64,000 bases of DNA, from contig NZ_MLYP01000032.1 in the NCBI RefSeq assembly GCF_001866645.1, positions 30,234 through 94,233 on the forward strand, given 5' to 3'. The stretch's first letter is position 1. Every line of letters begins with the position of its first letter. The stretch comes from Streptomyces colonosanans. GTDB lineage: Bacteria; Actinomycetota; Actinomycetes; Streptomycetales; Streptomycetaceae. The translations under genes and the position numbers were made by a program. This document shows positions 17,045-27,053 of this stretch, piece after piece. The notes beneath the pieces were generated by a model that was not told the origin of the DNA, did not search any database, and saw only the letters and a program-made list of their open reading frames with translations.

Positions 17045-17820
17045 CTAGGAAGGCCGCCCCGCCACCCAGGCGGACCTCGTCCAGGTCGACGTCGAAGACC
17101 AGGTGCCGGGCCGCGGCGGCCGTCGCCTCGACGTCGCGGCGCACCAGTCCCGCCGGCGCGAGGCCGGGATCGGCGCGACGCCGGCGAAGGAGGCGAAGGC
17201 GGCCTCGGAACGGAACCTGCCAGGGTGCGACCAGCTGACCAGGATCTGCGCCGCGGTAATCGGCCCGACGCCGAGCAACTCCAAGAGCTTCGGGGCATGC
17301 TGGCGGACGAGTTGGAGGATCTCGTTCTCCAACTCGCGAGCCTCGGCCTGAAGGTCCCGAATGTTTTTCGCGGTCCTGCAAGAGGACCACTGACCTCCGG
17401 GCCCGGCATGACTGTGTCCCCCTGTCGAACGGATGACCTTGGGGGGTGGTGTCACCGGGCCCGGGAGGTGCCGTCGGAGACGCTGATGAGAGGTCCGGCC
17501 ACTGCCCGGTCCGGTGCAATGCCGGACAGTTCGCGGGCGGCAGGTCTGCATAACGTGGATGCGCGCGTACGACATCCGAACCGAGGCCAGGAAGAGTCAA
17601 CTCCTCTGGAAGGGTGCGATGTTCGACACCGGAAACGTGGGCGTCTTCCTCGGCATGGACGTCGGCAAGAGCGCCCACCACGGGCACGGGTCCTCCCGCT
17701 CACGGTCGCCCGCGACGCTGGCTGCCAGGTCGGCCGCGTGGTCCTGGTCGAAGCCGACGAGCACGGTCAGCCCGGCGGTGATCTCGTCTCTGCCCCACGC
17801 ACTTGACGAAGAACATAGGT
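17045..17820. mobile_element. IS110-family insertion-sequence scraps
   Basis: Minus strand 17375-17165 reads AEARELENEILQLVRQHAPK, LLELLGVGPITAAQILVSW and RSEAAFASFAGVAPIPAS: the C-terminal Transposase_20 domain. Plus strand 17618 onward reads MFDTGNVGVFLGMDVGKSAH, the DEDD N-terminus, but goes out of sense after GHG. Minus strand about 17800-17720 reads DEITAGLTVLVGFDQD, again a middle IS110 motif. The pieces are in opposite orientations, so at least two copies or an inversion were involved. The 16896-17044 part encodes an unassigned open tail (LDEVRLGGGAAFLGPRL). Confidence 0.65.
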
Positions 17821-17932
17821 GCGCCGTGAAGCGTGCGCTGTTCGAGTGGCAGTGAAAGAACGCCTAAGCGGCCGAGTGTTGACCGGCCGCGAGGATCGGC
17901 CGGTTGTCAGTGACCCTTCCTATGCTGACGCT

Positions 17933-18967
17933 ATGGAGATCACCAAGCGGACACTTGCGGAGGCGTGGCAGCGGACGGCCGCCGGACACGCCCTGCTCCA
18001 CGAGGTCGGGCTGCCGCCCGTGGCCCTCTCGGACGACGAGCTGGAGAGGTGGGCCGAGCGTGCTGAGGAGGAGGCGGAGGACGGCGGACTGTGTCTGCTG
18101 CTGGACGAGGACGGCACAGTGCGCGGCCATCACGGCCCCTACCGGGAGGTCTTTGCCACCCGCGTCCTCGAACAGGCGCTTTACCTGATCGCCGAGGCCG
18201 CGATGCGTCGGCGCGGCGGCAGCCTCGAGGAGGTGGCCGACGCGTTGGAGCGCATCGATCCGGTGTGGGGCAGACGGTTCCGCAGTGGCGGCTTGGACGA
18301 CGCGGGGACGGTCGAGGCGTGCGGGCGCGACCCGCTGGAGGGGCTTGCCTGGATAGCGGGGTCCTGGCGTGAGCAAGACCCGTACACGACCCTTGCCTTC
18401 TTCCGCGCGGCGCCCGGGCTGACCGTCGACGCTGAGCGGCTGGCCCTGCTGTACGGGGCAGATCCCGCGCAGGTCGCGGCCGGCACGCGCCTGAAGGACC
18501 TGCAGGCCGTGGACAGTGGCCGGGCCCACTGGGACCGCCAGTGGGAAAGCTGCTGTTTCGGGCAGGCAGGCGGGTGGACGTTCCTGCTGTACCACGACAC
18601 GCCGCCGGGGTCCTTCGCCGACAAGGAGGCATACGCGGCGCTCGGAATCAAGGAGAGCGTGTGGCTGACCGCCACCTCCGCGAAGGCCATCTACACCTTC
18701 GACTACATGAGGGACGGCGGCCGCGTCGACGATGACTGGGGTGTGCTGGAGCTGATCTGGTACGAGCGCGGCCGTGCCCCCTATCTGCGGGGCGGCGAGC
18801 TTGACTTCCTCAACCGTGCCGTGCGCCGTGCCGAGCTGGACCACCCCGAACTGACCAGCACGTTCGAGCTGTACTTCCATGCCTTGGAGGAGTCCCTCGG
18901 CCTGCGTCTGCCGCGCCGGGACTTCGCGGAGGGAGAGGTGCGGGCCGCGTACTGGGCCGGGGAATAG
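17933..18967 (+). CDS. Hypothetical protein, Streptomyces type
   Basis: The product is 344 aa. ATG 17933 is chosen over an upstream extension because the protein character starts there. A tatgct box ends 6 bases before it, which would suit a leaderless transcript. The N-terminal half is helical and acidic (ERWAERAEEEAEDGG). The second half has a Trp- and Tyr-rich beta section: QAGGWTFLLYHDTPPGSFAD, SVWLTATSAKAIYTFDYM, then DDDWGVLELIWYERG. The latter layout recalls the DUF6461-like proteins that compare a measured value with a TFDY-type strand, but the match is not firm. No signal peptide or catalytic motif is seen. Function unknown; apparently intact. Confidence 0.7.
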   Translation: MEITKRTLAEAWQRTAAGHALLHEVGLPPVALSDDELERWAERAEEEAEDGGLCLLLDEDGTVRGHHGPYREVFATRVLEQALYLIAEAAMRRRGGSLEEVADALERIDPVWGRRFRSGGLDDAGTVEACGRDPLEGLAWIAGSWREQDPYTTLAFFRAAPGLTVDAERLALLYGADPAQVAAGTRLKDLQAVDSGRAHWDRQWESCCFGQAGGWTFLLYHDTPPGSFADKEAYAALGIKESVWLTATSAKAIYTFDYMRDGGRVDDDWGVLELIWYERGRAPYLRGGELDFLNRAVRRAELDHPELTSTFELYFHALEESLGLRLPRRDFAEGEVRAAYWAGE

Positions 18968-19271
18968 CGGTGACTACGGCGAGGGGGCGCTCAAGGGCGG
19001 CCGCGGGGCGCCGCCCCGGTCACCACCGGGACGACGCCCCGTCACGGTCTGTGGCCGCCGGCCCAGCGACCGCGACCTGCACGCTCAGTGGCGGCACATC
19101 AGTTTGACCTGCTTCCGTGGCCTCTGCCGAATCGCCCCTCATGATGAGCACCCTGCAGTACGCGCTCCGGGGCAGGGGGCGCCATCTGCCACGGCAACGG
19201 GAGTCGTCCGGGCGGCGCACTGATCGCTCGACTGGCGCCGGGACGGTCGTCGTCACGGCGACTGGGTCGGC
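18968..19271. other. Intergenic, no gene seen
   Basis: About 300 bases between two convergent genes. Open frames exist on both strands, but none has family-like residues or a ribosome site. Short G/C-rich inverted repeats around 18990-19030 (gcggccgcggggcgccgcccc) could act as a transcription stop. Confidence 0.4.
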
Positions 19272-20186
19272 TCACCACCGTTTGTGCCAGTACAAGGCGT
19301 TCATCGCGACTCGGAGGGGAGCGGCACCATCGCGCTGCCCTCCCCAGGCACCACCGTTGTTGGTGTACCGGAGCGGGAACGCGCCCGCCCTGCGGACCGT
19401 ACGCAGTTGGGAGTGGCCAAGGTTCGCCCGCTCCGAGTAGCGCACCAGGTGCTGTGCCCCGACATCGGTGGGGGCGCCGTTCCCAGCGCTGACGGAGAAG
19501 TCGGCATTCGAGCTGACAAGGGTCCAGTCCGTTCCCCCCTGCGCCTGGGGGAGCTTCGGCCCGAGCCAGCGCCGGAAGGCTCCGTTCGGGTAGTACATCT
19601 CCCGGCATTGCAGGTTGGGGAGGCAGAAGGCACCCAGCCAGGCGGCCTTGTGCGGGGTGCCCAGAGTGACGACATCCTCCACGTACAGCTTGTCCGGCCA
19701 GGTCGGGTCGCCCTGTGCGTATCCGGCCAGCGCGGCTCGGATGATGAGCCCGCCCATGGAATGCCCGACGAGGTCGACGGTCTGCCCCTTGGAGGAGTAC
19801 ATGTCGTGGATCTTCCAAGCCAGCCCGCGTCCCAAATCTTTCAGTGACGTGTCGACGGTGCCCTTCTCTCCCGGGTCGATGCGAACATCGCACTGCGGAT
19901 CGTCTTCTTTGTAGAAGCCGACGCGGTGTAACGTTCCCTTCCAGTTTGACCTGTTGAACAGCGTGGCGGCGGATTCCCACTTGCTACCGCACGCGTCGCC
20001 GGGTGTGTATCCCTTGACGAAGAAGACGGGACGCTGCGTGCTGTCTTTCCGTGGAGGTGCTGCGGCCTCTTTCACGGCCCCGGGTGCAGCCGCATCGGAA
20101 GAGGCGAGCGCGCTCGCCGTAGTGGTCATCGTGAGCATGAGGGTCGCGCTCAATATGAGCGTCGCGGAGGACGAACGGGGTCTCAT
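19272..20186 (-). CDS. Secreted lipase-like alpha/beta hydrolase
   Basis: The product is 304 aa; ATG 20186 is preceded by AGGAG at 6-7 bases. A signal peptide (MRPRSSSATLILSATLML, cleavage near ALA) and a short linker precede the enzyme. VFFVKGYTPGDACGS forms the oxyanion region. TVDLVGHSMGGLIIRAALAG carries the nucleophile Ser. VEDVVTLGTPHKAAWLGAFC is the usual strand-helix after the elbow, and the late His could be in NLGHSQLRTV. Cysteine pairs suggest extracellular disulfides. It resembles Streptomyces LipA/triacylglycerol-lipase family members. It is divergent from the SARP regulator with 400 bases between them. Confidence 0.85.
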   Translation of the reverse strand: MRPRSSSATLILSATLMLTMTTTASALASSDAAAPGAVKEAAAPPRKDSTQRPVFFVKGYTPGDACGSKWESAATLFNRSNWKGTLHRVGFYKEDDPQCDVRIDPGEKGTVDTSLKDLGRGLAWKIHDMYSSKGQTVDLVGHSMGGLIIRAALAGYAQGDPTWPDKLYVEDVVTLGTPHKAAWLGAFCLPNLQCREMYYPNGAFRRWLGPKLPQAQGGTDWTLVSSNADFSVSAGNGAPTDVGAQHLVRYSERANLGHSQLRTVRRAGAFPLRYTNNGGAWGGQRDGAAPLRVAMNALYWHKRW

Positions 20187-20589
20187 GCGTACTCCTGTCG
20201 GTTGTAGGACAGAGCGCCGAGTGCAAGCGTCGCACCGAGAAATGCAGTCGCCGGGTCATGGCAGTTTCGCGTGAAAAGTTCCTTAGTCGATTCGGGTAGG
20301 GAATTTGAGCTTCCCCACCGAGATTCGCCGAACTGTGGTGCAGTCACGGGTTTGTTGATCGGTCGGGCACCATTCGGCCTGTTGACGTGGTCGGATCCGG
20401 CGCAACAGCATCGGACTGTGCCGGCGTTGCGCACTTGCTCAAGTCCCCCCCGTTTTCGTTCGTTCGGGTGCCGTGTTCTCACCATGCTGGGACGGCCTTT
20501 GGGAAACCTTCGGAAAGTCTTGAATCGGGATGGCGGTGTGCGCTCGCCTGCGGGTAGACAGTGATTTCGATCTCTACGGGGGGGCGGGG
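20187..20589. other. Divergent promoter region, lipase/SARP gene
   Basis: About 400 bases with lower GC than the flanks around 20260-20330 (gaaaagttccttagtcgatt). It should hold the promoters of the lipase (minus) and regulator (plus). No operator or hairpin stands out. A run of seven G just before the regulator start at 20590 may act as its ribosome site. Confidence 0.4.
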
Positions 20590-23436
20590 ATGGCGGCGTG
20601 GTTCGGAGTGTTGGGCACCGTGGTGGCCTGGCAGGACGGGGTGCCGGCCGAGGTGGGGCACCAACGGCAGCTGCGGGTGCTCGCGGCCCTGCTCGTCGAT
20701 GCCGGGCGCGCCGTTCCGGCGGACGTTCTGGTGGACCGGGTTTGGGGTGAAGCGCTGCCCAGGCGGGGGCGAGAGGCCCTGTACGCGTATATCTCCCGGC
20801 TCAGGCGAGTGCTGTTGCAGCTGAGCGCCGCCGGCATCGAGCGCACTCCGGCCGGTTACCGCCTGACCGTCGATCCCCAACGGGTGGACATGCACCGGTT
20901 CCACGACCTGATCAGCCGCGCACGTGCGCAGAAGGATGTCGAGCAGGCGGCGGCCCTGTGGGAGAAGGCGCTCGGGCTGTGGCGCGGCGAGGCATTCGCC
21001 GGCATCAGCACACCGTGGTTCGACAGCCGGCGGCACGTCCTCGACCGTGAGCGACTGGCCGCCCAACTGGACCTGGCCGACGCCCGCCTCCGGCTCGGAC
21101 AGCACGACCGGATACTGGTCGAGCTCCTTGCCCGGGCCGAGGCCCACGCTCTGAACGAGCGCGTCGCGGGCCAGCTCATCCTCGCCCTGTACCGCGGTGG
21201 GCGAACCGCCGATGCGCTGACGCATTATCAGGCGATCCGGGCACATTTGGCCGAAGAGCTGGGCACCGACCCCGGACCGGCTCTTCGCCTCCTGCACCAG
21301 CGCATCCTCGGCGCGGACCCGGCACTCGACCTCGCGCCGGGAACGGGCGTCGTGGTGCACGGGGCGGCGGCCCCCGCCCGCACTGTCCCACGGCAGCTTC
21401 CGGCGCCACCGGTGGCCTTCGTCGGACGCGACCGGGAACTCGCCTTGCTGGACGCCTCGTTGAAGAGGACCGAGCACGACAGAGCTGTCACGCCCGTCTC
21501 GGCCATCGGCGGCGCCGGTGGCATGGGCAAGACCTGGCTGGCGCTGCGCTGGGCCCATGAACACCGCGACCGCTTCCCCGACGGTCAGCTCTACGCCGAT
21601 CTGTGCGGCTTCGACCCGTCCGCCGAACCCACGCCGCCCAGCATGGTGCTGCGCGCATTCCTCGAGGCTCTCGGCACCACACCTCAGGAGATACCGGCCG
21701 CCCCCGAGGCACAGGCCGCGCTGTACCGCTCCCTCGTGGCCGACCGGCGCATGCTGATCATGCTGGACAATGCACGCGACGCCGACCAGGTCCGCCCGCT
21801 GCTGCCCGGCGGTGCCGCGAGCACCGTCGTCGTAACCAGCCGCAGCCACCTGGGCGGTCTGACCGCCACGCACGGATGCCAGTATCTGGACCTGGGCACA
21901 CTCCCGGACGACGACGCTCGCCGGATTCTGGCAGGCACCCTCGGTCACGACCGGGTGGCGGCCGAACCCGAGGCGATCAGCGCCCTGCTTCGCCGGTGCG
22001 CGGGTCTGCCGCTCGCCCTCGGTATCGTCTCGGCCCGCGCCGCCGCCCGGCGCGACTTCCCCCTCGCCGTCCTGGCCTCGGAGTTGAACGACGCCGAGTG
22101 CCGTCTCGACGCCCTCAACGCCGGAGACCTTGCCACAGACCTCCGGGCCGTCTTCGACGCCTCGTACCGGATCCTCGACCACAGCACCGCAGAGACCTTC
22201 GCTCTGCTAGCACTCGCGCCGGGGCCGGACATCAGCCAGTCCGCCGCCGCCCACCTCACGGGACTCCCCGCGCACCGCACGCGGGTCCTCTTGCGCACCC
22301 TGGAGTCGGCACATCTCGTGCACCAGCACGTCCCCGGCCGCTACCGCATGCACAACCTGGTCCGGCTCTACGCCACGGAGCGCGGGTACGACCTGCCCGG
22401 CGACGTACGACAGGCTGCGTCGGAGCGGCTGCTCGAGTTCTACGGGGCCACCGCTCTGGCCTGTGACCGATTACTGTCCCCGCAGCGAACCCCGCTCACC
22501 GGGACCTCCGCCACCCCCGCCGCCAGCGCCTGTGCTGTCGAGAACACGGATGCGGCAATGGCCTGGTTCGAAGCCGAACACCGCTGCCTCCTCGCGGTCC
22601 ACCGGTTCACCCTGGCGCACGGCCTGCACCCGCAGACCTGGCAACTCGCCTGGGCCCTGGATACCTTCCAGTGGCGGAGGGGGCGGCTACTCGACCGCGT
22701 CGCCACCCTGCGGGCAACCCTTCCTGCCCTCGAAGCACTGGGGGAACCGGCGTCCCTGGCCCTGGTCCACCGGCTCCTCGCCCGCGCCCGCATCCCTCTC
22801 GACCAGCACGCCGAGGCCCTGCAGGACCTACAGCACGCCCTCGCCCTGTACGAGCAGGCCGACGACCGCCCAGGCCAGGCCCAGACGCACCTGAACTTCG
22901 CGCTCGCCTGGGAACGGCACGGCGATTACTCCGAGGCTCTGCCGCACGCCATGCACAATCTGCGCATCCGTGAAGTCCTCGGCAACCCGCACCGGGAGGC
23001 CGAAGCCCTCAATGCGGTGGGCTGGTACCACGCCCACCTCGGCCACTACGACCGGGCTCGGGACCACTGCGAACGCGCCCTGGCCCTATGCCGTCATCAC
23101 GGCTTCCCGGAGGGCGAGGCCTTCACCCTGGACAGCCTCGGATACATCGCTCACCACAGCGGCGCGCACGCCCAGGCCCTGGACCACTACGGCCGGTCCC
23201 TCGCGCTGCGCCGCCGGTTGGGTGACGAGTACGAGGAGGCCGACACGCTGGCCTGCATGGGCGACGTGTACCGAGCCCTGGAACGGCCCGCCGACGCCCA
23301 TGACGCCTTCAGCCGGGCCCTCGGCCTCTACCGCGACCAGGACCGCGGCGCCGAGGCACGGCGTGTCCAACGGCTGCTGCAGGAACCGGGACCGGCCCTC
23401 AAGCGCGCCGAGGAGCCCCGCATGCGCCGAGGGTGA
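20590..23436 (+). CDS. SARP-family regulator with NB-ARC and TPR domains (AfsR-like)
   Basis: The product is 948 aa. The ATG at 20590 (MAAWFGVLGTVVAW) gives the canonical SARP start; an ATG at 20530 would add 20 unlike residues. Domain order: OmpR-type winged helix about 1-95 (QRQLRVLAALLVDAGRAVPA), bacterial transcriptional activation domain about 100-245 (GRTADALTHYQAIRAHLAEE), and NB-ARC from about 275 with P-loop GGAGGMGKTWLA near residue 307 and LIMLDNARDADQV as Walker B. A winged helix with YRMHNLVRLYATE follows, then TPR repeats from about 740 (GLGEALNAVGWYHA-like units). AfsR-like proteins activate secondary metabolism after ATP-dependent assembly. No metabolite cluster is adjacent, so the targets are unknown; the ABC permease operon downstream is a candidate. 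Confidence 0.9.
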   Translation: MAAWFGVLGTVVAWQDGVPAEVGHQRQLRVLAALLVDAGRAVPADVLVDRVWGEALPRRGREALYAYISRLRRVLLQLSAAGIERTPAGYRLTVDPQRVDMHRFHDLISRARAQKDVEQAAALWEKALGLWRGEAFAGISTPWFDSRRHVLDRERLAAQLDLADARLRLGQHDRILVELLARAEAHALNERVAGQLILALYRGGRTADALTHYQAIRAHLAEELGTDPGPALRLLHQRILGADPALDLAPGTGVVVHGAAAPARTVPRQLPAPPVAFVGRDRELALLDASLKRTEHDRAVTPVSAIGGAGGMGKTWLALRWAHEHRDRFPDGQLYADLCGFDPSAEPTPPSMVLRAFLEALGTTPQEIPAAPEAQAALYRSLVADRRMLIMLDNARDADQVRPLLPGGAASTVVVTSRSHLGGLTATHGCQYLDLGTLPDDDARRILAGTLGHDRVAAEPEAISALLRRCAGLPLALGIVSARAAARRDFPLAVLASELNDAECRLDALNAGDLATDLRAVFDASYRILDHSTAETFALLALAPGPDISQSAAAHLTGLPAHRTRVLLRTLESAHLVHQHVPGRYRMHNLVRLYATERGYDLPGDVRQAASERLLEFYGATALACDRLLSPQRTPLTGTSATPAASACAVENTDAAMAWFEAEHRCLLAVHRFTLAHGLHPQTWQLAWALDTFQWRRGRLLDRVATLRATLPALEALGEPASLALVHRLLARARIPLDQHAEALQDLQHALALYEQADDRPGQAQTHLNFALAWERHGDYSEALPHAMHNLRIREVLGNPHREAEALNAVGWYHAHLGHYDRARDHCERALALCRHHGFPEGEAFTLDSLGYIAHHSGAHAQALDHYGRSLALRRRLGDEYEEADTLACMGDVYRALERPADAHDAFSRALGLYRDQDRGAEARRVQRLLQEPGPALKRAEEPRMRRG

Positions 23437-23479
23437 AATCGGTCAGGGAAGGATCGAGTCGACGTACCCACAGCGTTTT

Positions 23480-23577
23480 CACCCCGGTTCATGTGGCCTT
23501 CGACGACCCTGGAACTCCACGGGAGGATCAGTCCGGCGGCGACAGCGTCGAGGTCCTGGCAGAGGGAGCCGGGCGCC
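23480..23577 (-). pseudogene. ISL3-family transposase scrap
   Basis: The minus strand reads QDLDAVAAGLILPWSSRVVE, then GHMNRGENA, matching the C-terminal LPWSSGVVEGHVNRIK motif of ISL3-family transposases, and then loses the frame. It is the only recognisable item in the 23437-23755 gap between the SARP regulator and the permease gene. Confidence 0.6.
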
Positions 23578-23755
23578 CGGGGCAGTCCCCGCGGCTTCGT
23601 CGGGAGGCACCCCGGGATTGCGGTCATAGAGCGCCGAATTCCGGTCACAATCTGGTCAAGCCCGCTTCACCACCGATTACCCCACAGCATCCGCTCTGAC
23701 AACATCACCGGGACGTCTGGGCAACAACAGTGACCGGAGCCTTGGGGGAAGCTGG

Positions 23756-26700
23756 GTGACGACGTACGGGGGTAGTTTCGGGGTGCGTTCGGGGCGTACC
23801 ACGCTCGTCCTGGCGAGGGCGCAGGCGCATCGCACGCTGATCACTGCTGCGCTCGTCACCGTCCTGCTGACCACCTCCGTGCTGGCGGCCCTGGCCGCCT
23901 ACTCGACCGCGATCGGCGACGCGGCCCTGCGCCACTCACTGGCCGAGCCGCGCAACGCCGCCGATGCCGCGCTGGTCGTCAAGTCCGAGGTGGCGGCCGA
24001 TCGTCGCCGGGCCGCCGACGTCGCCGTACGCGACGGAGCGCGCCGTACCTTCGACGGGCTGCCGGTGACCGTGCGGACGCTGGTGCGCTCCGGCCCGTAC
24101 GCCCTGCCCGCAACCACCCGGGCCGCAGCCACCCAGCCGGGCGACAAACCCGACCTCACGCACTTCGCGGCGCTCGACTCCACGCAGGTGCGGCTCAGCA
24201 AGGGGCGCCTGCCACGCGCGGGCACGCCGGACGTCGAGGTGGCGATACCCGAGAACGCCGCACGGCTGCTGCGGCTGGCGCCGGGCGCCCGCCTCACCGT
24301 CACCGACCGGCTCAAGGGGCCGCCCGTGCGGATCCTCGTCACCGGCGTGTACCGGCCCGCCGAGCCGGCCTCCCCCTACTGGCTGCTGGACGAACTGGGC
24401 GGTCGGGGCGTACGGACGTCCGACTTCACCACCTACGGCCCCCTGCTCACGGCGCCCTCCGTCGTCACCGGCGGCCGGGTGAGCGACGGACAGTCGGCGT
24501 GGCTCGCCTCCGCCGACTTCGCCCGCCTCACCGCCGACCGCATCGACGCCCTGCGCAGCTCCGCGCGCACCGGGCCCGCCGCCCTGCTCAAGCTGCCCAC
24601 CGGGACCGGCAGCGAGGGCGGGACGACCGCGAGCACTGCTCTCCCCAAGGTCCTCGACCGGGTCGAGCGCTCCCTGCTCGTCTCCCGCTCCACCCTCCTG
24701 ATCGTCGCCCTCCAGCTCGCCCTGCTCGCGGCCTGCGCGCTGCTGCTCGTGGCCGGGCTGCTCGCCGCCGAACGCACCGGCGAGACCCGGCTGCTGCGCG
24801 CCCGCGGCGCCTCCCGCGCCGCCCTCGCCGGCCTCGCTGCCCGGGAGGCGCTGCTGCTGGCCGGGCCTGCGCTGCTGATCGCCCCGCTACTGGCAGGCCC
24901 GCTGATCCGGCTGCTGGCCGGGCAGGGGGCGCTGGCTCGGATCGGACTGGAGTTGGAGGTGCCGGCCGGCGGACGGCTCGGGGTGTGGCTGACGTCGGCC
25001 GGCGTGGCGCTGGGCTGCGCGCTTGCGGTGGTCCTGCCGGCGGTCGCGTCGACCGGGTTCCGCACGTCCCGCGCCCGCGCCCTGCCCGCTCCGCTGCGGG
25101 CCGGGGCCGACCTGGGGCTGGTGGCGGTGGCCGGGGTCGCCTACTGGCAGCTGGACCGCCGCACGTCGGGCGCGGTGAGCGCGGACACGACCGGCGCCCT
25201 GGGCATCGACCCGCTGTTGGTCGCCGCGCCCGCCCTCGCGCTGCTGGCCGGCGCGGTCCTGACGCTGCGTCTGCTGCCGGCGGCCGCCCGGCTCGCCGAG
25301 CGCGGGGCGACGGGCGGGCGGGGGCTGGCCGCGGCGCTGGCCGGCTGGCAGCTCAGCCGCCGCCCGGGGCGCGGCGCCGGTCCCGTACTGCTGCTCGTCC
25401 TGGCCGTCGCGCTCGGCGTACTGGCGATCGGCCAGGGCTCCTCCTGGGAGCGCTCGCAGGACGACCAGGCGGACTTTGCGGCGGGCGCGCCGGTGCGGGT
25501 CCTGGGCACCGATGGCGGCGAGTTCGGCCGCACGCAGGATTACGCGGCCGTGCCCCACGTGCGCGAGGCCGTCCCCGCCGTGCGGACGACCGTGCCGCTG
25601 TCCGGCGACCGCACGGCGACGGTGCTGGCGCTGGACACCGCGCACGCGGCGGACACCGTCCTGCTGCGCCCCGACCTGGCGCCCTCCCCGATGGAGCCGC
25701 TGCTGGCGGGGCTGGGTCCGTCGGGTGAGTCGGCGGGCGCGCGCGTGCCCGCCGGGGCGACCCGGCTGACGCTGACGGCGACCGTGCTCAGTTCGGTGCG
25801 GGGCACGGGGAGCACGGCGACCGTGACCCAGACACTGGAGGACGACCACGGCGTCCCCTACGCGTTGCCGTCCAGCGGCCTCCCCGTCGACGGGCGCCCG
25901 CACACACTGTCTGTCGAACTGCCGAGCGGCCACGGACCTTTGATACTCACCGGGGTACAGCTCGTGCTGCCCGTACCGTCCCTCCACGCCGAACAGCACA
26001 CCCTGACCTTCGACGCCCTGACCGCGACAACCGCCGCCGGCACGGCACAGCAAGTGCCCCTGCCGGCGTCCTGGACGGTGGTCTCCAACACCGACGGGCA
26101 GGTCTCGTCCAGCCCCGGAACCTATCCGACCCGCCCGCGCCTCCGCCCCGCCGCGCACCCGACTCTGGTGTACGGCACGGGCTACGTCCCGTCCGACGAG
26201 CCCTGGCTCAGCCCGTCACTGACGCTGCGCATGCAGGTGCCGCAGCCCAAGACCACCGAGGTGGCCGCCCTCGCCACCGACCGCTTCCTCGCCTCCGCCG
26301 GCGCCCGCCCCGGTCAGACGATGGACATCGCCTTCGAGGGGCAGAACATACCCGTGCGGATCGTGCGCGACCTACGGCAGTTGCCGACGGCCCAGGGCGG
26401 GGAGGCAGACGGCGACGGCGGCGCCGTGCTCGTCGATCTGCACGCCTTGAACCGGGTCCTCCAGGCGCGCTACGGAGCCGCCCTCGCGCCCACCGAGTGG
26501 TGGCTGCGGCCGGACTCGCCCTCGGACAGCGCGGGCATCGCCACCGCTCTGCGCGCCCGGCCCGACCTCGATCCCGGGCAGATCGTCGTGCGCGACGAGA
26601 TCGCCGCCGAGCTGCGCGACGACCCGTTCGGGGCGGGCCCGGAGACCGCGTTCACCGCGGCAGCCGGGGCGGCGGCGCTGCTGGCCGCGCTCGGGTTCGC

Positions 26701-27052
26701 GGTGAGCGCGGCTGGGGCGCTGCGGGAGCGGAACGCCGAGTTCGCGATCCTGCGCGCCCTGGGCGCCCCACGCCGCCGGCTGGCCCGTGCCGTCGTCACC
26801 GAGCACGGCGTCCTGGTCGCGCTGGCACTGGCCGTGGGCACGGGCCTGGGCATCGCCCTGACCCGCGCGGTGCTACCACTCATCGTCCTGACCCGCGAGG
26901 CCACCCGCCCGGTGCCGGATCTGTTGGTGGAACTGCCGCCGCTGCAGGTGGCCGCCCTGCTGGCGGCCGTAGCCACCGTCCCGGTCGTCGTCGTGACGCT
27001 GCTGGCGGTGCGACAGGCCGATTCGGTGCAGGTGCTGCGGGAGGGGGAGTGA
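23756..27052 (+). CDS. Large FtsX-domain ABC transporter permease
   Basis: The product is 1098 aa. GTG 23756 follows GGGGGAAG. A first transmembrane helix at about residues 25-45 (AALVTVLLTTSVLAALAA) is followed by a long extracytoplasmic domain. An FtsX-like membrane block lies around 300-420 (LLIVALQLALLAACALLLVA, then RLLRARGASRAALAGLAARE). A further set follows around 420-560, then a second outside domain, and a C-terminal FtsX block (REFAILRALGAPRRRLAR-like motif about 990) with three helices. The architecture is MacB-like and duplicated. It is the first gene of a three-gene operon with another such permease (one base apart) and an ABC ATPase. Such systems often act in export or cell-envelope stress; substrate unknown. 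Confidence 0.85.
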   Translation: MTTYGGSFGVRSGRTTLVLARAQAHRTLITAALVTVLLTTSVLAALAAYSTAIGDAALRHSLAEPRNAADAALVVKSEVAADRRRAADVAVRDGARRTFDGLPVTVRTLVRSGPYALPATTRAAATQPGDKPDLTHFAALDSTQVRLSKGRLPRAGTPDVEVAIPENAARLLRLAPGARLTVTDRLKGPPVRILVTGVYRPAEPASPYWLLDELGGRGVRTSDFTTYGPLLTAPSVVTGGRVSDGQSAWLASADFARLTADRIDALRSSARTGPAALLKLPTGTGSEGGTTASTALPKVLDRVERSLLVSRSTLLIVALQLALLAACALLLVAGLLAAERTGETRLLRARGASRAALAGLAAREALLLAGPALLIAPLLAGPLIRLLAGQGALARIGLELEVPAGGRLGVWLTSAGVALGCALAVVLPAVASTGFRTSRARALPAPLRAGADLGLVAVAGVAYWQLDRRTSGAVSADTTGALGIDPLLVAAPALALLAGAVLTLRLLPAAARLAERGATGGRGLAAALAGWQLSRRPGRGAGPVLLLVLAVALGVLAIGQGSSWERSQDDQADFAAGAPVRVLGTDGGEFGRTQDYAAVPHVREAVPAVRTTVPLSGDRTATVLALDTAHAADTVLLRPDLAPSPMEPLLAGLGPSGESAGARVPAGATRLTLTATVLSSVRGTGSTATVTQTLEDDHGVPYALPSSGLPVDGRPHTLSVELPSGHGPLILTGVQLVLPVPSLHAEQHTLTFDALTATTAAGTAQQVPLPASWTVVSNTDGQVSSSPGTYPTRPRLRPAAHPTLVYGTGYVPSDEPWLSPSLTLRMQVPQPKTTEVAALATDRFLASAGARPGQTMDIAFEGQNIPVRIVRDLRQLPTAQGGEADGDGGAVLVDLHALNRVLQARYGAALAPTEWWLRPDSPSDSAGIATALRARPDLDPGQIVVRDEIAAELRDDPFGAGPETAFTAAAGAAALLAALGFAVSAAGALRERNAEFAILRALGAPRRRLARAVVTEHGVLVALALAVGTGLGIALTRAVLPLIVLTREATRPVPDLLVELPPLQVAALLAAVATVPVVVVTLLAVRQADSVQVLREGE

Positions 27053-27053
27053 C

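Noticed and set aside
16944..17150. Minus-strand tail LDEVRLGGGAAFLGPRL as a separate gene
   Set aside because: No start, no known family, and embedded in IS110 scraps; mentioned but not listed as a gene.
20479..22182. 567-codon minus-strand frame
   Set aside because: Antisense to the SARP regulator; residues are Gly/Arg/Gln filler from third-position GC.
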